Below, piece after piece: positions 12,597 to 22,079 of a stretch of 64,000 nt of DNA. Source of the DNA: Gentiana macrophylla (lineage: Eukaryota; Streptophyta; Magnoliopsida; Gentianales; Gentianaceae); assembly GCA_026214975.1 (NCBI GenBank), contig JAOBSW010000030.1, positions 1 through 64,000 on the forward strand. Reading direction: 5' to 3'. Position 1 is the first letter of the stretch. The number at the start of each line of letters is the position of its first letter. The notes beneath the pieces are model-generated. The model was not told the origin of the DNA. It did not search any database and saw only the letters and a list, made by a program, of their open reading frames with translations. A program made the translations under genes and the position numbers.

Positions 12597-14305
12597 TGTT
12601 GGTCCCTTGAAAAGGCTTTGGTTAAGTTTGCAGGGGGTGAATAAACTTAACACTTAAAACTTTTGGAGATAACAAAACTCAAGAACTTCAAAGAAGACTC
12701 CGATACTTCAAGAGTTTGCCGATACTCGATGAGTCTCGCCGACTATTGAATATAATTGAATTTGTGCAAATGGAAATATATAAAAATTAAGCCTTATTAC
12801 TTGTTGTTAAATATGATACCAAGTATTAGATACTCAGAGTGTATGTGTGGGAATTCAATTGCTAGATTCAAGAAGTTGATGTGTAATAAACTAAATACGT
12901 AATGTAAATGCAGTAAAGTAAGTAGCAGATTTTATAGTGGTTCCGTGGTGTAATCACACCCACCCACTCTTCTCCGTGATGTTGGAGGTAATTCACTAGT
13001 AGATATTCTTGAGATAGCTGTTACACAAAATCCCTAAGATGTTTGTCCTTCACCAATAGCTATGGCTTCACAAACGAAAACTAGAACATGTAGATTGCTA
13101 CTCCAAAGTCTTCCATCGGGTCCTTGAAGGGTAAGATTGCCTCTTCACCAGCCTCCACCACAAACAACAGCTTTTCACACTCGATGTGTTTCACTGTCTT
13201 CAACAGATTTCTTGTAAAAGAAAGATTGAATCAAGTAAATGATTCAGTTGCAGCAGTTTGATCAGGATGATGTGATCAGCAGCTTGCAGTCTTCAAGTGT
13301 GTAAACTTGATGTAGCTTGAATACAAATTACACTTGAAGAATATTTCTGGAGCAGTAGATTAAAGCTTAGCAGGGTCAGCAGGGTGTTTTTCTTGATCAG
13401 AAATAGAAGCTCAGGATTTTTCTCTTAATGTTTTTTTTTTAATTTTCATCACTTGTATATGAATTGTGGGTCCTCTATTTATAGGTAGAGTCCTTGTGAC
13501 TTGTATTTGAAATTCAAATACGGCCTGCCTGCATTTTGTCCCATTTGACTTGCTTTCATCATCGTTTCATAGTGATCGACACAATGATCGCTTTTGATGT
13601 AATGCGCTTGTCCATCCTTTGACTTGTATCCATTAGATAAAGTCCTGAATCATCCCAACGTCTTTTTAATATCAACCATTGATTTGTTTGATAAAATCAG
13701 AGGTTGTTAGCTGTCCTTATCCTTGTTTTCTTCCATGTAATCTTGAATAAATCGAGGTATATGTATCGGCAAAGTTCATGAGTCATCGAGATACATATCA
13801 TCAAATTTGAACCATAATTTTCTATGTTTAAAACACAATGCAAATTGACTTCTTTTATCCGACTTTTATTTGTGAAGTTAGATTACACCTTTTGCATATA
13901 ACTAAGTTCCAATCACCATCCAACTTATGGAACTTAGACCTTGTATTATTAAGGTATATGTAATCGATTTAGGTCATCACAGCATTTCTAAAATTCGATT
14001 CCATATCCTTGACTTTAATTACTAAGTTTGATCCCTTAGCCTTCATTTACATCGAAGTTTGAGCCTCACCTTCGGGCCTTCGCCTTCAAGGGTTTCGATA
14101 AGTCTATCGACTCGGCCTACTCCTATCGATCTAGACATGGTCTCATTGATGTAAGTCAACCGACCTTTACAAAGGCTTGTTTGATCAAACCTATACAAAG
14201 ATCAAACTCTAATAAACCTATACATTTGATCTAGACATCCTTTGCCTTTGCACTATTACACAAATAGTCCGCACTCATCACTAAACCTTAAAAATAAGTC
14301 CAACA
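12597..14305 (-). repeat. Element D 3' LTR (1709 bp)
   Basis: The plus strand starts TGTTGGTCCCTTGAAAAGG and ends AATAAGTCCAACA. It matches the 5' LTR (24484-26187) and the D'' LTR (57832-59540, also 1709 bp). Many differences from the 5' LTR fall at CAG or CTG, for example at 12670-12740. No gene is present. Confidence 0.92.
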
Positions 14306-14326
14306 ATTTCCCTTTTGGTGATGATG
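14306..14326 (-). other. Element D polypurine tract
   Basis: On the minus strand the bases before the 3' LTR read ATCACCAAAAGGGAAAT. The purine run AAAAGGGAAA would prime plus-strand DNA. D'' has the longer AAAAAGGGGGAAAT at the same place (59541-59556). Confidence 0.75.
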
Positions 14327-14463
14327 CCAATACCCTCCTAACAAAGAAAGCAAAAGATTAAAACAAAAACAGAACAAACTTGGTCATTTCTCATTATAAT
14401 CATTTGTTCAAAAGTTATTACAGACTAGAATCAGCAAAGATAAAATAGAGGTAGTATGCTGAT

Positions 14464-17400
14464 CTATTGTCTTCTTTCCCTTTCTTCTCTAGCTTTCTCC
14501 ACTTGTTCTTGGTAAGCTCTTATCTCTCTGATCATATCTCTCATCCATTCATTTTCAATCAGAGAGAAGTCAATGTGAGGATTCACTTCTTTCCACCAAT
14601 TCCATGCTTCAGGTAGAGTAAGATTTATCTGATGTACTCTAAATCACAAACACATGTATACTTCCTTGAATTCATTGAGTGACTCCTTTGCATTTGTGGT
14701 AGGCAAACTCCTTTCACCTCTACCACCTCTTCCACCTCTTCCACCTCTCTTTGAAGCCCTCAAGGCTTTAACTCTTGCTTCCCAAAATTTTAAGCCCTGA
14801 AAGGAGTTCAAACCCTCATGAAATCCCTTGTCATGATAAGGTCTCCTTCTGTTGTATTATACCTTCTTGTATTGTTTGAGAAGATCATCAGTGAGTGGAA
14901 GTCTGCCAGGTGCAGGTTCCCTAAATGCATTAGTATCATCTTCCCATCTTTTCTTGGCAAAAATTCTAGCAGCCTCTTTTGCTACTGTTGTTTGGCTCTC
15001 TTTCCCCTTATTGACATCATCAACAAAATGGGACAGCAGGCCATGCACACTCTCCTGAGTCAACACTAGATTGTTCATCTGACCTTCAATAATTTCAGTC
15101 CTAGTGTCAATTGTAGTGATCCTTCCTTGCAGTGTTTGCTCTAGTAGGGTTATCCCTCTTACATCTTAAGCAAGGTCAGCAAGAGCATATTGGGTGGAGG
15201 TAATATTGAAAGCAACAGTTTCAGTGGTTCTTCCTCTATTCTCCACTAGATTCAGCAAATCTTCAAATCTTTGTTCTTGCCTGTCAAGTTGAGTTCTTAA
15301 GTTCGTTATGTTATTCCTGACAGTCCTCAACTCTTCCACAACATGTGCTGGTACCCCACCACCCATTCCTCCATCAGTCCATCAACAGCTCTTCTACATT
15401 GTATTGGTGCCTCTTTCTCTGCGATAACCAAAGCATAACTCATATCCTTCCAAAGAAGGTTAGGTCCTTGGAATTCTTCCAGACGCGATCAAGAGCGAGC
15501 TCTTCAAAATCTAGTACAAATGCCTGTTGAGGTTCTTCATCAATAGGTTCTTCCTCGTGCACTTGAAACTCCTCATCATTGTAGTCATAGTCCACCACCG
15601 CTTCCTCCTCATCAATTACTGATCTGTCACGACTATCTTTCCCTTTAGTGACCTTGGCTCCAGAAGGCTCCACTACAAAGAAACTGCTCAACAACAACAA
15701 GCAGGGTTTTCTCCAAACCCATAGATAGTTCCAACCTATGTCCAGTGTTGTTTGAGACTCAAAGAACTGCACTCCTGTTCAAACCTTTGTTCAGCAATCG
15801 CTTGAACCTTAGCACCTGAACCTCCTCAAACATCAAGTGGGGATCCTTCAAATCCCATAACCATATCCAATCTTTGTGCCACCACCTGCTTGCATCTCGT
15901 TGATCAAGACACCTCTATACAAGGATTGCGTGGGAATTCAACCTGCTTTCTTCTTGAAATCCTTCAAAGATTGGCAATCCTTCTCCTGTATTTCCGTTTT
16001 GGATAGGGTTCCTTCAAGTGTCAATCCAATCTTGATATTTAATTGAACCTCATAATTGACATCCGTTCATCGTGATCAAGAACCTCTCATCATCCAAATC
16101 CACATCTTGTCGATCTTGAGTTGATCAATGAGTTCAAGAACAAATGAAGCATCGACTCACCAACCAATTTATTTGCACTAAGATTTATACCCCTATTTAT
16201 TAGTGCCTCCAAATAATCCATGGTCGATCCTCCGAGATCTTCATTCATGTCTTCGCTTGTTGCCTTTCAAGATCGCCCAAAGATCGTAGGATCGATGTAC
16301 ATTTGGCTCAATTATCATAGCAGCCCCTCTGGTTTCTTACGGACGGAGGGTGATCATCACTGTAATCGGATGATGAATCATCACCGCCTCGCTTCATCCC
16401 CTGGGGTCCCTGAACTTGATACCCTCCCCCTTCTGTTGTTCATCAAACAGATCCATCAGCCTTGATTGCAGTAAGGAGGTATCAACCAAATCCAGCAAAT
16501 TTTCCACTCCCAATTTCTCAAAAGCCCATTCTTCAAAATCTGTCATAGGTTCTGCAGCTGGCTTTTGTTTCTTGTAGAATCCAAACTTCCATTGGAAATA
16601 ATTTGCCACCAGTAGGAGCATAGGATCAACAAAATCCTCTTTCTTCTTTTTTCTCATGCCTCTCAAAAGGCATGGTTGGCTTTTGGGAGCTGTTTCAGTA
16701 GCTTGCTGACCTCCAAAGGTCTCAACAAGAAAATTCAAAGTTTCTTCCATAGATGCCTCTAGGTCAGTAGGTTGCTCAGGTTGTATGTTTGTTCCTACTA
16801 CCTTCATCTGTACTACATTTGGTTCCCCCTGACTTACATGCACATCAGCAGGGTTAGCAGCAGACTGCTCTTCCCACTGAACTATTGCAGAATTTGCAGG
16901 GTCTTGTACCAATGTTTCAATCACCACAGCAGGTGCAGACTCAGTAGTCTTCTGTGGCTCTTCAACAAGTTGCTCAACAACAACTTGGGCAGAATCAGTA
17001 GGCTCAGGAGCCTTTGCAAGTGAGGATTCAACAGCTTTACAAAGAGGCTCAGTGCACACAGATCGGCCGTGATTCTCCAATAGATTGCTCAACAACAACC
17101 TCTATATCCTCAGTAGGCTTTATAATAGTTAAGGGCTCAGCCTCAATAGCCTCTCCTTCTTCTTCTGCTTCTTCTTCTTGTTGTTGTTCTCTCCAACTTT
17201 CCAAAATCCTCAATTGTTTTCCTTTGCCATGCTTCTTCTTCTTGGCAATCTCTTTCATTCTTTTGGAAAGTTGCTCTTCTTCAACTTCAGCAGCTTTCCT
17301 CTTTCTTGTGATTTCATTTAAATCAATAACTTCAACTGACTGCTTCTTTGTCTTCTTAGGCTTTAACATTTATGTGATTTTCCTTGTATCAGCAGCCTTT

Positions 17401-18262
17401 CTTTTCTCAGTAACCTTCTTTGATGCAAAGAGAGCTTGATAGTCTTTCTTAACTCGCTCACCACCAAAGATCACCATTATCTCCACCATCATCACTTTCA
17501 GTAGTCTCATTGTCCACATCTTCATTATCATCCAAACCAGGTATAAGAGTAGCAACCTCTGGCTTGAATCTGGATTGATTTATCTTCTCAAATGAAACAT
17601 CAGGTATCTGAAAATGATTCAACAAGGTCTGAATCATTAGACCTAAGGGCTTGACCTTGGATTTTCTTGTACCATCTCTATCTTCAATGAACACCTTCTT
17701 CATGTAATGTACAAAGAATCCAGCCCAATCAAACTTCATACTCCAGCAGATGATGATCAGCAGGTCTATTTTGGGTCCAGACAGTGTATCTACTTCCAAC
17801 AAATCCCAAAATAGTTTTGGCTATTAATTTGCTCAGTAGATTGTACTCATATCCAACATGTTTCACATTAATGCCTAAGCTTGAAGATATAGCATCATTG
17901 GTCTTTATCTGATCCACAAACTTCATTCTTGGTAGATTCATTGCCTCTGGATTAGTAGGAGCATCATTTCCAGGTGCCAAATGAAAAACTTCTCTCAGCA
18001 GGTCTGAGGAAATTTCTATCTCTCTCCCATTTACAGTTGTAGTGAAGGCCTCTCTACCTTCATGTATAACAATGTTTCTCTAAAATTCCAGTACATTAAT
18101 GTATGAAATTCTCTGCAATCTCCTGTTGATAATACCTTCCAACCCAGCAAATCGTCTAATTCTCTGTCCAAATTTAATAGCTAAGTCAGTAGAGTTATAG
18201 TCATTAACATAACCTCTCACACATTGACTGGTGCCAATATGAACATCATCCTTTGGTGCCAG
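14464..18262 (-). pseudogene. Element D ORF3, extra gene between pol and 3' LTR
   Basis: About 1,265 codons long if read through several frame breaks. The start position matches the ATG of the second copy (63489), but here the codon is CTG (18260-18262). The stop is TAG at 14464-14466. N-terminal part (18262 to about 17450): globular, with FVDQIKTNDAISSSLG and KFDWAGFFVHYMKKVF; it recalls proteins labelled 'putative plant transposon protein', but I cannot confirm a match. Middle: basic runs (KPKKTKK, AKKKKHGKGK; 17049-17369) and acidic/Pro/Gln-rich sequence, then FEEWAFEKLGVENLLDLVDT (16394-17098). C-terminal part: heptad-like coiled coil (ELRTVRNNITNLRTQLDRQE, 15166-15366), then RGGRGGRGG and a charged end. 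I see no signal peptide or clear membrane segment. The position is that of the envelope-like gene of Sireviruses; the function is unknown. Confidence 0.7.
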
Positions 18263-18359
18263 GATAAATGAAAAAGATGAGGAAGAGAATGCTCAAATCT
18301 GTGTTCACACAGTGTATATGTAGAGAAAATCGATCTGAGATTTTGTAAGTAGCCTTTGT

Positions 18360-18545
18360 GTATAGGTTTGCAAATATATAGACAGTTATGGTTGAAACTG
18401 TCAGAACCCGTACTGTGCATTAACCATGATTAAATATGAGTGAATGCTGTCTTGACACATGGCCCATTACTCCTCATACCGTTTTGTAACCGTTAGATCG
18501 TGTTAACTGCGGTTGTAAATAGGAAATAAATATCCCGCCAATTGC
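18360..18545 (-). promoter_or_regulatory. Promoter-like block upstream of element D ORF3
   Basis: Read on the minus strand toward ORF3: TTGGCGGGA, E2F-like (18533-18541); TCTAACGGTTA, a full match to the plant M-phase MSA consensus TCYAACGGYYA (18487-18497); CATGTG, a G-box-like site (18457-18462); TATATATTTG, a TATA-like box (18373-18381), about 111 bases before the start. The same four motifs, in the same order and nearly the same spacing, precede ORF3 in D'' (63606-63777). Promoter function is inferred from motifs only. Confidence 0.5.
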
Positions 18546-18717
18546 TTTTTGACTTTGTAGGTTTGACTGAGTAAAGAAATCTTCAAAGACCATGTCATCA
18601 AGAGTTGGTTCAAAGAAATCACGATAGAGAAGTCTCTCAGAACCTCTTTGAAAGAGTCACTCTAATGTTGCTCAATTCCTTTTGTATTGTCCAATTGATA
18701 ATACAAGATGAAGTTTA

Positions 18718-18884
18718 ATACCAATGACTGATCTGTCAAGTGAGCTCACCCAACATGACAAAGACCAATCCCCTTGGCAACTTCATTTGCTCAATTTTCC
18801 AATCATAAGTACATGGAATTGTTGATACCAATGACTAATCTACTAAGTGAGCTCACCCAACATAGCAAAGACTAATCCCCTTGG
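18718..18884. repeat. Imperfect direct repeat between pol and ORF3
   Basis: Two ~60-base units (18718-18777 and 18825-18884) share ATACCAATGACT, AAGTGAGCTCACCCAACAT and CAATCCCCTTGG-like sequence, offset by 107 bases. A related unit appears at 63960-64000 in D''. The unit contains GTGAGCTCAC, a 10-base palindrome. No coding frame is seen here. Confidence 0.8.
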
Positions 18885-19460
18885 TGAATTCCAGTACATT
18901 GATGATTATCAATCAACCTTAATAATTCCAAGTTCAGTCCTTAGTTTAGCAAATCTTTCACTATCCAAATGTTTAGTGAAAATATCAGCAAGTTGATCTT
19001 CAGTAGGGATGTAAAGAACCACCACATCTTTCTTTTCAACATGATCTCTTATAAAATGATGTCTCACATCAATATGCTTGGTTCTTGAGTGCAAAACAGG
19101 ATTTTATGTGATTGCAATTGCACTTGTGTTGTCACACATTATAGGAATTTCTCTTTCTTCAATTCCATAATCCCTTAATTGTTGTCTTAGCCACAGTATT
19201 TGTGCACAAAGAACTTCCAAAGAACAATGTATTCAAACTTTCAAAGATTGGAAGTTGATATTGAATTGCTTGCTTGCTAAACCAGGAAACCAATCTATTT
19301 CCCATTAACCTCATGTGTTCTGTGGTGCTTTTTCTATCAATCTTGCATCCAGCATAGTCAGAATCTGAGTATGATATAACTTTGAAGCTTCCATCTTTTG
19401 AATACCATATCCCTACTCCCAAAGTCTCTTTTAGATACTTGAGAACTCTTTTGACTGCAC
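18885..19460 (-). pseudogene. Element D RNase H, end of pol
   Basis: The frame at 18909-19094 reads HSRTKHIDVRHHFIRDHVEK then QLADIFTKHLDSERFAKLRTELGI, the typical C-terminus of copia pol. The frame at 19159-19422 holds DSDYAGCKIDRKSTTEHM with the catalytic aspartate of the RNase H fold. A frame change and a missing stretch separate them; the TEAEYIA motif is not intact as read. The coding end is close to 18910. Confidence 0.8.
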
Positions 19461-20900
19461 CTAAATGACTTTCTTTAGGTTTTGATTGAAATCTTGCACA
19501 AACACTCTACAAAGAAAGGATATATCAGTCTGGCTGGCAAGAAGTGCATGCCAGACGCCTATCATCCTTTTGTATAAGGTCTGATCAACATCTTTGCCTT
19601 CTTTGTCTTCATCCAATCTGATGTTAGTACTCATAGGAGTTGATACCTTGGTGTTGTTTTCCATACCAAATTTCTTCAGCAGCTCCTTGGTATACTTGGT
19701 TTGATGAATGAAGATTCCATATTTCATTTGTTTGACTTGCAATCCCAAAAAGTAGTTCATTTCTCCCATCATACTCATTTGGAATTTACTCTTCATTAGA
19801 TTTGCAAACTTCTCACATAACAATTCATTTTCAGAACCAAATATTATGTCATCAACATAGATTTGCACATGCAGGGTGTTGTTACCTTCATTGATTCTGA
19901 AAAGAGTCATATCAATGGTGCCTTTTGTAAAACCATTGTCAAACAAGAATTGAGATAGAGTCTTATACCATGCTCTTGGGGCTTGTTTCAATCCATAAAG
20001 TGCTTTGTTGAGTCTATACACTTTATCTTCTTGATCTTTAACTTCAAAACCAGGAGGTTGCTGAACATACACCTCCTCTTCCAGAATGCCATTCAAGAAT
20101 GCACTCTTAACATCCATTTGATATACTTTGAAGTTTTTATAAGCAGCATGTGCCAGGAATAATCTGATAGCTTCCAATCTTGCAACAGGGGCATATGTCT
20201 CATCAAAATCTATTCCTTCTGCTTGAGAATATCCTTTTGCTACTAGTCTGGCCTTATTTCTTACAATGGTACCAGATTCATCCAATTTGTTTCTGTATAC
20301 CCATTTTGTACCAATTATATTTGCATGACTAGGCCTTTCCACTAATGTCCAAACTTGATTTTTTTCAAATTCATTCAATTCTTCTTGCATAGCAATTATC
20401 CAATCTGGATATGAAATTGCTTCTTCAACAACTTTAGGTTCCATTTGAGATATAAAACAAGTAAACATTGCTTCTAGTTGTCTTCTAGTCCTCATACCTT
20501 GCTGTATGTTCCCAATAACTTGTTCAGCATGGTGATCCTTTAACCATTGTGGATTCTGGTTAGTTTGGTTCTCAGGAACCTCATCTTCAGTAGGGTCTAT
20601 TGTTTCTTCAACAGGGGGTTCAGCAGATCCTTGAACTGCTTCAGTTGTTGCATCAGTAGTATCATCAGCAGGGTGTTCAGCAGGGGCAGTATCAGAAACC
20701 TTTAAGTCATTGAATCTTTCCAAAACATCAACACATTCTGGATCAGTGACTTGTTGATTCTCAGCAGGTTCTGAAGCTTCTTCTTCCATTCCAGTGAACT
20801 TAGGTTCATCAAATACAACATGTATTGTTTCTTCATGTTTCGATGATCTTTGTTCAAGACTCGAATGCCTTGTCGATCAAGAATATCCCAAGAAAATTCC
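19461..20900 (-). CDS. Element D reverse transcriptase region of pol
   Basis: An open frame of 442 residues (19461-20789), the longest intact piece in the window. Residues 1-90 are an acidic, Pro/Thr-rich linker. RT starts near residue 115 ([16 protein letters not shown]) and includes [32 protein letters not shown], the catalytic D226 of [25 protein letters not shown], and the YVDD box at 311-314. The frame ends in a shift at the RNase H border (19461). The wording is that of Sirevirus RT. The enzyme would make element cDNA in the cytoplasmic particle. Upstream, 20702-20905 is a shifted continuation. Confidence 0.9.
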
Positions 20901-21900
20901 TTCATCTGATTTTGGTTGGAATGTCTTCAATTGCTCCTTATGATTTAAGATAAAACACTTGCTTCCAAATGGATGGAAATAGGATATATTAGGATTTCTT
21001 CCATTCCAAATCTCATAAGGTGTCTTCAGCAACTTCTCGTTCACTGAGGTTCTGTTTTGTGTATAGCATGTTGTATTGACTGCTTCAAATTTCAATATCT
21101 TTCAGTAGCAATGCTTCTCAAATCATAGTTCTTCCCGCTTCTTTTAGAGTTCTGTTTCTTCTTTCAAAGAACCCCATTTTTTTGAGGTGTACCAAAGAAA
21201 GAACAAGTTGATGTAGTACACCATTCTGCTCATAATATTCCCTTATAACTTTATTGAGAAATTCAGTACTTTGTCTCGATCCGATCTTTACTCATCACAA
21301 ACTTTTCTCATTCTGTAATCTCTTCAAAATTTTAGGCATCTTTTGAAGTGTTTCACTTTTCTTGTTCATAAATATTACCTAAGTGTACCTTGAATAATCA
21401 TCCACAACCACTAAGGTGTATTTCTTTCCTGTTACACTTGTTGGTGTTACTGGTCCAAAAAGATCCATGAGCATCAGCTCCAAAACTCTTTTTGTTGATT
21501 GTTTAGTCTTTGACTTGAAGCTTGACTTTGTCTAATTACCTTGCTGACATGCATCACATATAGCATCCTTCTTGAATGTGATCTCAGGTAAACCAATCAC
21601 CAGTTTCTTCTTCACCAACTGATTGATATCATCAAAGTTTAGATGATTCAGCTTCTTATGCCATAACCAATTAAGTTCTGATTTGGTATACACAATCAGG
21701 CATGTTTCTGGAACTGTAGTAGACCAATCCACAATGTACATGTTTTGTTGTCTTCTTCCAGCCAACACAACTTGATCACCTCTCTCACTAATGACAAGAC
21801 AAGTGTTTTTGTCAAAAGTGACCTTGTATCCTATGTCGAGAATTGTCCAAAGGCTCAAAGAGATTGTAGTCCAGTCCTTCCACATATGCAACATTCCTGA
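20877..21900 (-). pseudogene. Element D integrase
   Basis: The frame at 21532-21894 carries the pre-integrase zinc-binding region (WHKKLNHLNFDDINQLVKKK ... CDACQQGN, so H-H-C-C is present). The core between about 21100 and 21530 has DLFGPVTPTSVTGKKYTL and later a RNRTLKEA-like end, in changing frames. The frame at 20877-21095 (RTSVNEKLLKTPYEIWNGRN, FHPFGSKCF) is the segment after the core. Frame breaks occur at about 21130, 21280 and 21530. It would insert the cDNA; it is not intact as read. Confidence 0.8.
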
Positions 21901-22070
21901 TTGTTAATCCATTTCTCACAAGTGTGCCATATCCTCTTGTGTATCCAGGTGTATTCTTGTTGCCAAAATTCACCCTTGGACCATCCTTTGCCATATAACT
22001 TGACAAACAGTGCTTATTCTTTGTCATATGTCTGGAACATCCACTGTCAAAGTACCAGACACCCTACAAA
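21812..22070 (-). pseudogene. Element D aspartic protease
   Basis: Minus-strand WYFDSGCSRHMT lies at about 22015-22060, with the DSG active site of copia proteases, followed by NKHCLSSYMAKDGPRVNFG and LTIRNVAYVEGLDYNL (21812-22027). One shift joins it to the integrase frame. It would process Gag-Pol. Confidence 0.85.
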
Positions 22071-22079
22071 ACAAAGTTA

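Noticed and set aside
17014..17439. Plus-strand open frame of 141 codons rich in Ser/Phe/Leu
   Set aside because: It is the antisense reading of the lysine/glutamate-rich part of ORF3; its composition follows from that.
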